64,000 nt of DNA, taken from contig CM049986.1 of assembly GCA_016630955.3 (NCBI GenBank), positions 806,001-870,000 on the forward strand, read 5' to 3'. Under the pieces are notes generated by a model. The model ran no database searches. It worked only from the letters and a program-made list of their open reading frames with translations, and had not been told where the DNA came from. The DNA is from Didymella arachidicola (lineage: Eukaryota; Ascomycota; Dothideomycetes; Pleosporales; Didymellaceae). The position numbers and the translations under genes were made by a program. Positions 1 to 11,060 of this stretch are shown piece after piece (position 1 is the stretch's first letter; every line of letters starts with the position of its first letter).

Positions 1-1677
1 TAGCTATTTCCTTTTGCCCCACTAGGTGAGGAGGTTGAGGGAAGGAGCAAGTGAACCCCTGCCCCTCCAAGAGACATCTGGTCATCCATAGGGATGCCTC
101 GAGCAGCCGAGCATTCCAGGGAGTCCATAAAGCCCCTATGACTGGTCGCTACCACCAACCCACTCCACTACCTGATTAATGAATGAAGGGTCATACGCCA
201 GGACGAAGGTCGGTTGGCGATCTCGCAGAAACGGCACTGTTTCGCATTATGACATTCCATAGTGATTGTCGGTAATTCCTCTCTTGGTCAAGTTGACCCG
301 GTCTGGCACAAAGCGCCTACTTGCATGGAATAAGATGAGGGTGCTATGGAAGCAAGGAGAAATGATCGAAGCAGAGTACAAAGTCGCTGAAGAAGTCGTG
401 GGGCTAACCTGTTAAAGGCGTCGTCACCGGGTCGGCTCGACAAGTGTTTTAATCTCCGTCCAATCATCGAGCGACACAGGACGGCCGCATGTGACGAGAC
501 TTTCCCAGGCTTTACTGCAAAACATCCAAAGCGGTTCTGGAAGTCACCGCCGCTGCTACTGGCGTTTAGCGCGTAGTGTAAGCACCTGCAGCCTGTTCTC
601 CGCCTCGTGGCCAGGATGATTTGTGGGGTAGGTCATGGTGCGCTTCATGCTTGTGTTACACTGCATCAACCTTCCACAGCCATAGGAGCTTCAACATGAT
701 CATTTTCGCAACGCGCGCGTGCTCGCATTGATGTGCTAAGCCCTGAGCACAATGCCGCAAGCCTCTGCGCACATGGTCCATTCAAAGCTGAGCTGCAGTC
801 GCGTGCATCGTTCAAGACACAATTACGTATGTGAAATAATATGACCTGCGTTGCGACTCGGCAGGAACCGAACTTGACAGCGTATTACAGCCGGCGAAAG
901 ATCAGACCGAACACACTGTCCTGAGAGATGAAGGAGCTTTGCATGCCGGCAAGGGCAGAGGCAGTTCGAAACACGGCGCGTATATATCCTGTTATGCCCA
1001 ATGCGCCGATTGACATGTGGTCGTAGTCGTAGTAAGGAGTGGAGAAGAAGGGTCAACTCCTTGTCAGGAGTGGTGTTCGGACTTGATGCCTGTTGTGGGA
1101 TCGCTTGCGTACCCCAGACTTCTGGAGCGAGTGGATGATCCCGAGGCTGCTGCTAAGTAACCAGAGCCGAGAAGTTGCACGAGGTAGATCAGATGGCCCT
1201 AACGAGTATATTAAGGAGCTTGGGTCTTGACCAGTCATGTGCTGGGGCATTTACCTTGAGCGTAACCACAACCAATCACTGCGATGCTCCTATTGATCAT
1301 CGTAGGCTTCGTTGACCGTTCATCGGTCGGTCCCTCCAGATTACACATCAGTCGCACGCGCGAAGATGGCCCGTAAAGGAAGGCTGAGAAGAATCTTTAC
1401 AGCAGATCAGCGACTAGCTAGGGCTCGCTGCAGCCGGTCATTTCTGACGTCCAGAGTCCAGACTGCATCTGGTGAGCTCAGGAGCAGCAAGATCTCGACT
1501 GTTTCATCTGCAAGGCGACTATTGTCATTTCGACCGTCTCTTGTCAATTCCGATACCCTCCTGCCTCGTATGAAATAAGCTTTCAGCGACTGCAAGATCG
1601 CCTCTCGTCCGAATGATGCAAGTTGACTGTAGCCACTAACGGAGCAAGACTGCATGAGATTGGACCGGGAGCTTCCC
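1..1677. other. Gene-poor spacer
   Basis: I see no convincing gene here. Open frames are short, overlap one another on both strands and show no family motif or sensible splice chain. Part of it is presumably the 3' flank of the thioesterase gene that ends at 1678. Confidence 0.5.
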
Positions 1678-2298
1678 TCATAGCTTTGGTCTCATCGCAA
1701 TGAAAAGGCATTCTCCAGTTGTGTACACAGTTCCCTCGCCGTCTTCGACAGTCGCACGTACATATAGCTTTCTGCCGTCTTGCCGCTCTATCTTTGCGGT
1801 ACAGAGCAATGGACCGGGGACTGGCACCGGTCTCTTGTAGACTGTGTTCAGATCTGTGGCACCCTGTCAGCGCGAAGGCTACAGCTCAGGCCGGCGGCAA
1901 CACCTACAAGCCGTAAGGTAGTTCATGTCATGCTGAGAGCCAAGCTTCTTGATTTTCTCGAAGACATTCAGTTGGATCAGACCTCCACAGGTTTCATCTA
2001 ACAGTGTAGCCGCAAAGCCGCCGTGCAGCACTTGTGGGTACCCGTTGAGACCATCCCCTATCTCCAGAATCACAAGGAGCTCTTTGTACGCCTGGTCCCC
2101 CTCTTCTTGCTTGGATGGCTTCAGGGTCAACATTGTTCGTATTGTGCGACCGGTATCGAGGGTCTCTGCGAAGAACGAGTCCTCGCCCGTTGGCTTAGCG
2201 AATCGATTGGAGCTCTTCGTCGGCGTCCACCGCTTGTCATTGATGAGATTTGCGGCCCATGGTATCGCTGACAGCCTCACAATATCGGCTTCTATCAT
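1678..2298 (-). CDS. PaaI/4HBT-type hotdog-fold thioesterase
   Basis: Two exons, 2298-1908 and 1841-1678, separated by a 66-bp GT-AG intron (1842-1907) with a CTGAC branch site. The protein carries the hotdog signature GYPQVLHGGFAATLLDE, where HGG plus the conserved acidic residue form the acyl-CoA thioesterase active region, followed by the strand KRPVPVPG typical of fungal 4HBT proteins. The start chosen is the first ATG of the frame (MIEADIVRLSAIPW); the frame stays open upstream without a methionine, so an unrecognised upstream exon carrying a targeting peptide is possible. Family knowledge suggests hydrolysis of acyl-CoA thioesters in mitochondrion or cytosol; the substrate cannot be told from sequence. 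It faces away from the small gene at 2978, so about 0.7 kb is shared promoter space. Confidence 0.8.
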
Positions 2299-2977
2299 GG
2301 TGGTCGTTCGTGATGCTTGCGCAGTCACTGCAGCGGATGCGCTGACATTGTCTCGTATGGATGCCGAGGTTGTGGAGTGTGCTGGCGCAGGGCTGCAGAA
2401 GCAGGTCAACCCGCTAGCGCCATCGCCTCCGCATAGCAGGCACGATCCTCTGGAGACCAGTCGCACTTGACATACTCTGCAGGAAGCCTCTCCAATACTT
2501 ACTTTGTCGCCTACAAGACAGCAATGACTGGCCTTATTGTTGCTGACCGGCCCCTGGTTCTCCCTGGTTCTCGCGCACCTGAGGCTGCAACCAACATCTC
2601 AGCGAACGGCCATCGTCATGCGGTGTCGGGGCAGTGAAAGAAACGCCACTGCGCAAGCGGTGTTTTACTTCTGAAGAACATAAAGTAATTGCCTATGACC
2701 AGTCTCGCAGCGGACACAGCCAACACTACAGAAATGCCTCGCATGCCCGTTCCACATGTCAACAAAATGCAGACGTCATTACTCACGCTAATCCACTGGC
2801 AAAGACGCGACCCATCAATTTCACCCTTACCCCAGGATCGGGTTCGATGATGCGTTACCGAGGCTCTCGTTCAGCTCTCAAGCATAAGACATCATGATTC
2901 TCCCGACTGAATAGAGGCTGCTCACCTGCCACAGAACTCAAATCATCCATCGAGACCCGCCCAACACCCGTATCGTC

Positions 2978-3349
2978 ATGTCCAAGCCGCACTCTAAGTC
3001 CGTCCGCGGAACATTCGACAATCCCAAGACCCAAGCCGCCATCAAGTCAGGCAGCAAACCACCACAGCTGGGAGACCATGCCTCGCTGAAGCCAGAGAAT
3101 GACGATCCTCCTACGCCAGAGAACCAGAAGTCCAAGTCCGTGTCGTCACTGGTGCCAAACACAGCATCTGACACGAACGACAATGATCTGCCTCGCTCCC
3201 AAAAAGTGAGAGGCACATTGGCCAATTTGGATGGAAAGCAAGTCAACAAGACCCAATTGGGCGATCCGGCGAGCTTGAAGGCTGAGACGAGCAAGACAGA
3301 TATGGGAAGGCAGACAGAGAGGGAGGGCCTAGAGAAGAGCAAGCTCTGA
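2978..3349 (+). CDS. Small disordered protein with an internal duplication
   Basis: Intronless 123-residue frame starting at an ATG. I do not recognise the family. The composition is Lys, Ser, Asp, Asn and Pro rich with no hydrophobic core, so it should be intrinsically disordered. Two related segments are visible: residues 8-40 contain VRGT...QLGDHASLK and residues 76-103 contain VRGT...QLGDPASLK, so the protein arose by an internal repeat. No signal peptide or membrane segment. Conserved repeat cores in an otherwise degenerate sequence argue that the frame is real. Confidence 0.6.
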   Translation: MSKPHSKSVRGTFDNPKTQAAIKSGSKPPQLGDHASLKPENDDPPTPENQKSKSVSSLVPNTASDTNDNDLPRSQKVRGTLANLDGKQVNKTQLGDPASLKAETSKTDMGRQTEREGLEKSKL

Positions 3350-3747
3350 AATTTCCACACCTCTAATATAACGTACCGGATGAAATAAGCTTGGAACGCC
3401 TTCAATGCCCTCTGCAGACCGTGACAAATATACTGCACAGTTGAGGTTGATATGTAGTGAACGTGGGGCCCCAGATTCAATGAATCGAGGAGGACATGAT
3501 CAAGGATTCGATGGATACTCAATGGAAAACCCGTGGATCCTCAAGCAGAGAAAGTAACATGACTAATCTTGAACATCAACTGAAGAGAAATCGCCCACGT
3601 CACTGCCATTGGTGGTAAGACCCTGCAGATCCCCCGGGACTGTCGAGCTGCGTGCCCCACTGAGGGGTTTGAAGCTTCAGAGCACTTGCCAAGGTTAGCA
3701 TCAATTCAAAACTCGCATGCCACTGAAGTAATATCTTGCCCCTCAAG

Positions 3748-4617
3748 ATGGCGGACCTTAACCTTCAAGAAATCCACGACTTCATGATCTCGGTCGCCAA
3801 AAGCGCGGCCGACCGCATCACCTCCGCAAAACCCACGACGTCCTCCTCAGGCTCGAAGAAGAACTCCGTCGACCTCGTCACCGAGACCGACCAAGCCGTC
3901 GAGAAGTTGATATCCACCTCTCTCCGCGAAAAATATCCCTCATTCTCTTTCATGGGCGAGGAGACCTATCAGCCTGGCGACAAGCTCACCTCCGCTCCGA
4001 CGTTCGTCTGCGATCCAATCGATGGCACTACGAACTTTGTGCACCGGTATCCATACGTGTCTATATCTTTGGGCCTGGCGGTCAATATGAAGCCGGTTAT
4101 TGGCGTGGTGTACAATCCGTTCACGCAGACGCTGTACTCGGCGATAAAGGGACAGGGCGCGTATTTGAATCGGACGACACGGCTGCCCCTCACGCCATCC
4201 ACGCCGCTGGAGACGCTGAACACGTGCCTCGTTGCGGTGGAGTGGGGAAGCGATCGCAGCGGGAACGACTTCACGGTCAAGAGCGAGACGTTCAAAAATC
4301 TGGCTGCCACCAAAGAGAATGGTGGAGGAATGGTGCATGGGCTAAGATCGTTTGGGTCTGCGGCTTTGAACCTGTGCGGAGTCGCAAGTGGGGGTTTAGA
4401 TGTTTACTGGGAGGCTGGCTGCTGGGCGTGGGATGTGTGCGCTGGGTGGGTCATCCTCGAGGAAGCTGGTGGCATCATGGTTGATGCTAACCCAGGCAAC
4501 TGGGAGCCCAGGGTGGATGAGCGCAGATACATGGCTGTGCGTGGGGGAGACGGTCAGAAAGAGATCGTCACAGAGTTTTGGGGTCTGGTACATGGCAAGT
4601 TCGAAGTCGGTGTCTAG
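3748..4617 (+). CDS. Inositol monophosphatase family phosphatase
   Basis: Single-exon 289-residue enzyme; the ATG at 3748 is the first methionine of the frame. It shows the whole IMPase metal site: the early block DLVTETDQAVE, the GEE glutamates, the motif DPIDGTTNFVH, and the C-terminal WAWDVCAGWVILEEAGG. The family hydrolyses inositol-1-phosphate and similar sugar or quinate phosphates with Mg2+. Fungal members include inositol monophosphatase proper and the quinate-cluster protein QutG; no quinate genes lie nearby, so a general IMPase role is the safer reading. Length is normal for the family (about 260-330). No signal peptide, probably cytosolic. Confidence 0.9.
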   Translation: MADLNLQEIHDFMISVAKSAADRITSAKPTTSSSGSKKNSVDLVTETDQAVEKLISTSLREKYPSFSFMGEETYQPGDKLTSAPTFVCDPIDGTTNFVHRYPYVSISLGLAVNMKPVIGVVYNPFTQTLYSAIKGQGAYLNRTTRLPLTPSTPLETLNTCLVAVEWGSDRSGNDFTVKSETFKNLAATKENGGGMVHGLRSFGSAALNLCGVASGGLDVYWEAGCWAWDVCAGWVILEEAGGIMVDANPGNWEPRVDERRYMAVRGGDGQKEIVTEFWGLVHGKFEVGV

Positions 4618-5630
4618 ATAAGTGGTTTCGAAGTGCTCGAGACCATCGTCATCCATAGACTACACGCATAGAGGCATTCGTATCTGTTCAATTCATCACA
4701 TGAGCACAAAGGCCAAATAACAACAAGGTGACGGCGGCAACAGCATATTGTTATAGCACTCAGAAGGTCTACAGATATACATTTTACCAGTGAAGTATCC
4801 CGATTTTACGTGCGTTTGGAGCCAGCTTCCGAGCGTGCCTCGATACTTTGTACTTGTCCTACGAATTTGTCAGGAATGAGGGCACGCGGTACTGATAGTT
4901 AACACTCCCAATGTTTTTCATATATATGTGCTGGCTTAGGAAGAGATGTGATCGTCCCTAGCGCTGACAATTGTTATGACGTCCAAGCAAAACCTCGGAT
5001 ATCCGTACTAGATCCAGTCCATGTTGAAACTCAGCAGCTGCACCATGGACTTTCCAGCTCGTCAATGACGCCCTCAGCCCCGCCCATGCTCTAACGTTGT
5101 CTCCTCTGGTCACATACTAAGCCTTATGCAACGACCGGCATATCCGAATGAGTCACGTCGCCCGAAGCGGGCTGAGAATTTGAATGAAACGGACCGTAAC
5201 GTGACACCGCGACAAAGACGTGCGTTACATCGCGTGCCTCGCGTCGACAGTCCTTGCAGCTACGATAAACACGCGAAACTTCGTGATCAGGAGATTCTGG
5301 AACCACAGAGCAATTGCAAAAACCTCCAGGTCACTGACGAACAAGGCTGACCGCAGTAGTCAAATGCTGCTGCGTTGTTTATGGCCGCTTTTCTCTAGCG
5401 CAAGCCCCGCCAAAGAGCGATCAACAAAACAAGCAAGGTCTTCCATGCTCTTTCAATGTTTGTCGCTCAGACCGCAACGGGACGCGGTGGTGATGATGCC
5501 TTGTTGCCTGATGTCTATGCACGGTAAGTATTGGACGGGCGCATCCAGCTCCGCGAATGAAGCGTGTAGCACCGCCCAATTGGCTGGGGGCTACGTCGAT
5601 AGGCTGCAGGGGATGCAACTTGGCAAGGCT
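4618..5630. other. Intergenic region upstream of the BTB gene
   Basis: About 1 kb with only short overlapping frames. I see no gene; it holds the 3' end of the phosphatase transcript and the distal promoter of the BTB gene. Confidence 0.5.
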
Positions 5631-5645
5631 ATGTATAAATACCGG
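5631..5645 (+). promoter_or_regulatory. TATA box of the BTB gene
   Basis: The string TATGTATAAATA lies in otherwise mixed sequence about 250 bp before the predicted start codon at 5890. It is the clearest core-promoter element in the window and would imply a 5' leader of roughly 220 nt. Confidence 0.55.
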
Positions 5646-5889
5646 CCTCCCTCACACGTTGGGCTCGTTACGCCCTCTCGACAAGCCACAACCTGACAAT
5701 TCCGTGTGTGGTATCTTCACGACCCGTGCTAGATACGCACCAAGTTTCTTGGACGTAGTGCCTTTTTCACGAAAAGCGCGAAATCTGAGGACTTCCGGAG
5801 GTCCCTCATTCTCACAGCCCGCGTCAACTAACCTGTCCACTCTTTACAAGTCTCTTCGTCGCTCGTTACGATCCCTCTCTTCGGTCAAG

Positions 5890-6833
5890 ATGTTCGGAAA
5901 ACGTTCGTTTGCTAGTTCAAAGGACCGTTCGGGCAAGATACAGAAACAGCCGAAGAGATCGTTTCGCGATGCTTCTGAACTGAAGCAGAAGCAGAAGAAG
6001 ATGGCCGAGAAGCTGGAAGTGCGCAAGGATAGTCCCATGATGGAGCAGGCGACCTCACCGAGCCTCACCTCTGCCATCGTGACAGTCGTCGTGGGTCCCG
6101 ACCAGCGACTGTTTGCAGCACATGAAGATGTCCTGTCACATTCGCCGTTCTTCGCGCAAGCGTTGCACGGCCAATTCTTCGAGTCCGCTAATCGACGCAT
6201 CGATCTGCCTACGGAGGAACCCGAGGTCTTCTCTTGCATTCTCGAGTATCTGTACAAGGGCGACTACTACCCCCGCCTTGTCCACGACAGGCGCCGTCAA
6301 ACTTGGATGCTCGAGGGCGCAGTAGCCTCACCCGACCCAAACAAAACTAGCGACCGCGCTGCCGCTGTCGAGCCGACCTTCTTCCATACCGGCGTGGCTG
6401 ACGTAATCCTCCGCGACACAGCCGTGTACTGTGCTGCCGATCGCTACGGCCTTGAGGAGCTCAAGAAGCTCTCCCTGCGCAAGCAGGGCCTGCAGAGCGG
6501 GATCGAGGTCGGAGTGATCTTGCGCAGTGCTCGGTATGCCTACGAGAACACACCGGACAATGACTCGCGGTTGCGCGCTCATTACCTCGCTTTGATCATT
6601 CGCAGCCGGAAAACATTCAAGCGTAGTGGAACCATGCAGATGGAGATGGAGATGGGGGGAAAACTGTTCTTTGACCTGTTCGTGGCGATGTGCAACCATG
6701 TCGATGATCTTGTGGACGCGAGGTGAGCCTTTGTGCATCTCTTGTGATCTTTGTTCGCAATAGTAATGATGTAAGTTGACCAAGACTGACGCGCCCCAGC
6801 CCTTCTGCTCGCGGCACTCCTAGGACCATCTAA
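5890..6833 (+). CDS. BTB/POZ domain protein
   Basis: The frame opens at ATG 5890 (MFGKRSFASS). A basic Lys/Gln-rich N-terminus (residues 1-60) precedes a BTB fold: TVVVGPDQRLFAAHEDVLS, SPFFAQALHG, LPTEEPEVFSCILEYLYKGDY, then CAADRYGLEELKKLSL at the end of the domain. BTB domains mediate dimerisation and often recruit Cullin-3; the fungal members are mostly uncharacterised. The unspliced frame stops at 6726, but its last codons form a good donor (AG|GTGAGC at 6723) with a CTGAC branch and an acceptor at 6799. The 77-bp intron would replace the last residue with a short tail ending at 6833. I prefer the spliced end; either is possible. A frame extending upstream of 5890 lacks an ATG near the TATA box and is probably leader. 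Confidence 0.8.
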
Positions 6834-7531
6834 AGTTACCTTGACCGCCTCTCGTCCAGCACAGCTGCAAACACATAACACAAACCACACCACTTTGGAG
6901 TACCATTAATTTGACCCACTCTCAACTCCCAACGAACACCTACAAATTGCCAACAAGCGACAGCGCATCACGCAACTCGCTCATCGTCACCCAGTAAAAC
7001 AGAAAACCCAGAAAAAGACGGATGGGACACGACTCCTTCCCTGGTTTCTTCGGCGTATCATCGACGACCTGGCTGGTTGCAATTATCCATAACCCCTCTC
7101 CTCTCCTCGTTCTTCTCCTCCCCCCTTTTACTGTGTTTGCTACCCCCGTCACGTTTCTAATATTTCTTCAAACGACCTCGCAACGATCTCGATTCCTACC
7201 GCCCCTCTCTGCTTGCGGAGAGAGTACATGTCTACGACGAGACTGCGTTTCCTTTGTTCATATGTGCGCGCTGGTGGTTGGAATGGAAACTGTTGTTGTT
7301 ATAGCAAGAGATGTACAGACATTCATTTTCGGAAGTTTGGTTCTGCGCTAGTCGGTACGACCGCGCCGGAGGGCTCTTCCTCGATGGAAGGGGCCGAAGC
7401 GGAAATGTTGACTGAGACCGCTTGCTTGAAGTACTGGCTATGGAGGATCTTAGTGGCGTGCAATGAGAGACTAAGGCCGCTGCTACACTGATTGCCCTTG
7501 CAATACCGCTTTCTGTGAATCCCTTCGATGC
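6834..7531. other. Intergenic, pyrimidine-rich segment
   Basis: Contains a strongly C/T-rich run at about 7095-7135 and 7150-7210 on the + strand, as in fungal promoters and leaders. No gene seen. Confidence 0.4.
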
Positions 7532-7534
7532 TTG

Positions 7535-7972
7535 ATGTGCCTGGACGATGGGATCTTGAGCACTTCGAAACTACCCATTGCGTACGCAATGGAGCATGCC
7601 AAAGACGAGCTCGTTAGAGAAGACAGTGCTTTTTCTGAGCTTACATTCATCTTAGCTCAGCTAAATAAATCGAAAACAGAACTTGCAAGGGCCTACAAGA
7701 TTGTATCGAAGGGGTCAACAACAGCAAGGCCAGAGCTAGAAACGCCAAGGAAAAAGTCGCACACCAGCGAAGTGCGGTCACTGGTGAACACAACATTGAC
7801 GAAGGACAGTGCTCTGTCTGACTGTGCCACTTGTAGAGCTCGGCTAAGCACATCAAAAATGGGGCTTACAGAGGCTCGGGCAATGGCCTCAAAGGATATA
7901 GGCATAGCAAAGCACGTAAACACGCTGCAGTACATTAACAAAGCGAGTTGCTCGGAAAAGCCAACTCAGTGA
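7535..7972 (+). CDS. Unknown repeat-bearing ORF, possibly decayed
   Basis: A 145-residue frame from ATG 7535. I do not recognise it. Two stretches resemble each other: one with DSAFSELTFILAQLNKSKTE around residues 31-50 and one with DSALSDCATCRARLSTSKMG around 92-111, so it looks like a repeat of about 60 residues with heptad-like helical spacing. Downstream of the stop, another frame (about 7969-8090) continues with a similar LDKSRASFKLK pattern, suggesting a third repeat put out of frame. It could be the remnant of a longer coiled-coil gene. Weak case. Confidence 0.3.
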   Translation: MCLDDGILSTSKLPIAYAMEHAKDELVREDSAFSELTFILAQLNKSKTELARAYKIVSKGSTTARPELETPRKKSHTSEVRSLVNTTLTKDSALSDCATCRARLSTSKMGLTEARAMASKDIGIAKHVNTLQYINKASCSEKPTQ

Positions 7973-9462
7973 CAAGACTCGACAAGTCAAGAGCGAGCTT
8001 TAAGCTTAAAATACTGAGAAGAGCAACCAGCTCAAGCCTGACCTCGAAGTTGCTGGAAGGGAATCCACTAGGTCAGCGAGAAGGAACGTAGGACTCATTG
8101 ACCTGATTGACGAAAACACCACAGAGACGATCTGAGACAGCCTGGGCATACCGCTACCTCGCGATATTCAGGGTGACCAATACTGCAAAGTGGAGGCCGG
8201 TTACAGTGCCATCAACACCCAGATCTCGAAGAAGTATCATACAATTCAAAGACACATGGCTGAATGATTAGATGCTTGCACTCTGTAATTCAGATCAGTG
8301 CAGCAAGTTGATGATGACGACTTTGCAGGGCGAAGGGCATTAGTTTCATAGGTGCAGGCTATCAAGAAAAGACGAGCGGGACACACCATGCTAGGCGGGT
8401 ACGAGTACGTGCAGACGGAGGCGAGCGAGTACATGCTGCCTTGCTGCAACTTGGTGGAAAAAAAGACAGGATTCGATCAATGGAAACTTTGGGGATAAAA
8501 AGAATAGGTGGATCGCCAGGACTGTTGGAGGTCCCAGTAGGAAAGGAAACTGATCGGCGACCATACAAAACAGGGAGAAGGACCCATGATTCTCACAGGC
8601 GAATGTGTCGCTGGTATGTACCAACTTGTACTGCTGAATTACAGTAGGGAGTCTGGTACCCTGCACATGACGATTTTCAGTTTCGAGAACTCGAATGAGC
8701 ATTGACAGTAGCAATTGAGCTCAGCACAGTGACTGTCGAGCAAAGGCTCAGAACATCAAAACGCTAGACAAACTGTAGGGCTGCCACGCCGTTCCGAAAG
8801 GCGGGCGTTGATTCGCTCGACGGGCGATCAACAGTCGCCCTACAGCACTAATCACCAAACCAATAGACCGCGACACTGTACGAAAGAACGTGGAACCCAC
8901 GATGCTTGCTGTGCATTTGTAAAGTGACCAGCTGGACCCCGACGCGTCACGGCACCGCCTTCGCAAGGCAGCCTCTTTGAGTGATGGCGCAAAGATACTG
9001 CCAGCGGCAAACGCAATGACCCTCGGCATTCATGGGCTGGCGTGAGCCCACGGTGACATGATGATCACGACTGTTTGTTCGCTGACCATCGCGCGCAGGA
9101 ATCGGCATGAGAGATGCCGCAGCAGCAGAAATCTCCCCATGACAAGGTGAGGCGGTAAAACAAGATGAAGTCAGTGGATCTGTCCGATTGGCCTAGCCTA
9201 TCGTTCGATGTGGTAAGGCGTCAGGGACCATCCCAACTTGCGCCTCTCGGACAACGGAAGCCGTGGCCCCTTGACAGACAAAAGTGGTGCCAGCGTCCAC
9301 CAGCGCAGATCTGGGCTCCAACAATCTGCAATTTAATCCGCCTCCTGCGCTGTCTTTTGCCTCCCCTCTGCATTGCAGGCAAGACAGCTCCAACACCTAC
9401 CTCCCCCCTGCAGTCGTTCCCTCACTCGAACTCCTTTGCTTTTGTTGTCACAATCTGCCAGA
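7973..9462. other. Intergenic, upstream of ERG25
   Basis: No supported gene. The last 150 bp are C/T-rich, consistent with promoter and 5' leader of ERG25. The 7.97-8.25 kb part may hold decayed coding sequence continuing the preceding repeat ORF. Confidence 0.4.
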
Positions 9463-10486
9463 ATGTACGTCCCGACACTTCCCGATGGCGAATCGCAGCA
9501 ATCTGACACGCGCAATAGGAACTCTACCACTGTTCTGACGCCAATGGCGCAGGACACCTACTGGGGCTCCTTCGAGGAGATCTCCAAATACAATGTCTCC
9601 CTTAACTACGCCGAGAAGATGTGGCTGGCCTGGTACACATGGATGGGCAACGACATTTTGGCCACTGGCATAATGTCTTTCTGTATCCACGAGTTCCTCT
9701 ATTTTGGGCGCTCGTTGCCATGGATCATTATTGATATGATGCCAATGTTCAGGAAGTACAAGATCCAGGCGGTACGTACCAATACCCCTACGTGTAAAAC
9801 CAGAAGTATCTAACAATCCACAGGATAAGATCCCCACCGCCTGGGAGCAGACACAATGCGCGCTTCTCGTCCTCCTGTCCCACTTCACCGTCGAGCTTCC
9901 CCAAATCTGGCTGTTCCACCCCATGTGCCAGTACTTCGGCCTCGAGACTAGCGTCCCATTCCCTCCCCTGTACAAGATGGCCTACCAGATCGCCCTCTTC
10001 TTCGTCATGGAGGATGCCTGGCATTACTGGATGCACCGCGCCATGCACGCCAGCTCTTTCCTCTACAAGAACATCCACAAGATCCACCACCAGTACTCTG
10101 CTCCTTTCGGTCTTGCTGCCGAGTACGCCTCTCCCATCGAAGTCATGGTCCTCGGTTTCGGTACCGTGTGCTGCCCCATCGCCTGGTGCGCTATAACCAA
10201 GGACCTCCACATTTTGACCATGTACGCCTGGATCGTCCTCCGCCTATTCCAGGCCATCGATGCGCACAGCGGTTACGAGTTTCCTTGGTCTCTGCACCAC
10301 TTTCTTCCCTTCTGGGCCGGCGCCGAGCACCATGACGTTCACCACGAAAAGTTCATTGGCAACTACGCTAGCAGCTTCAGGTGGTGGGACTTCTGTCTTG
10401 ACACCGAGGCTGGTGCTGAGGCTGCTAAGGCCAGGCGTGAGAAGAAGCTGGCGAAGGCTAAGCTCCAGGCCAGGAAGGCCCAGTAA
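9463..10486 (+). CDS. ERG25: C-4 methylsterol oxidase
   Basis: Three exons: 9463-9464, 9519-9771 and 9824-10486, giving 305 residues. The first intron (9465-9518, GTACGT...CAATAG, CTGAC branch) falls inside the start codon, so splicing joins AT to G and yields the canonical ERG25 N-terminus MNSTTVLTPMAQDTYW. The second intron is 9772-9823. The di-iron histidine boxes of the fatty-acid hydroxylase superfamily are all present: HYWMHRAMH, HKIHHQ and HHDVHH. Several hydrophobic helices and a Lys-rich C-terminus (KKLAKAKLQARKAQ) fit an ER membrane enzyme. It oxidises the C-4 methyl groups of sterol intermediates in ergosterol synthesis. If intron 1 is retained the frame stays open (54 nt, no stop) and simply adds 18 residues after Met1. 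Confidence 0.95.
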
Positions 10487-11060
10487 GCGTCAGATACGAA
10501 GGATAATCAGGGAGCTGTGTTTATTTGCTGAGGATGAATTCATGATGGTTTTAGCCATCTTCTGGAAAGAGCTGCCACGTTTTGAGCGACGATCTGCAGT
10601 TGACATAGGGTTGGCGTTTGGGTAAGAAGGCCGCATCGAATGTGCCGCTGGGGCGACAATAGACAAAGCGGACTCTTGGTAATGGCAGCTGTAAATATTT
10701 GGGAGGACAGGGTCCTATAGAATCACTTATATCTAATCATCTTTCGATCGTTACGACTTCAGCAGTTGTCTTCGTCTTGCACGTTGTTGCAGTCCTGCCA
10801 TTGCACGATCGTGAACTGGTCTGATATTGTGTTGCGAAAGTGTTAAAGAGCCTCATCTTCTCTTCAATGTTGCAGTACTAGGCGGACAATGACCAGACTA
10901 CAGAAAGTGAAATTTGGAGAGAGAACTAAGTCATCTTGGCAAAGTCACGTGAGGCGCGAGGCGCGTGTTGGCGATGGGCGAGCTGCACCCCGACTTTCTT
11001 TGAGCGGCTTTGACAGCGCGCCAATCTCACATCCAGGCTGCCCACCCACCCAACGTCACG
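10487..11060. other. Intergenic between ERG25 and PAF1
   Basis: ERG25 3' flank and PAF1 promoter; no gene or recognisable element found. Confidence 0.5.

Noticed and set aside
1949..2470. 173-codon frame on the + strand
   Set aside because: Antisense to the hotdog thioesterase, which has a clear family signature.
9165..9462. Separate small gene upstream of ERG25
   Set aside because: Frames run into the ERG25 leader and have no independent support.
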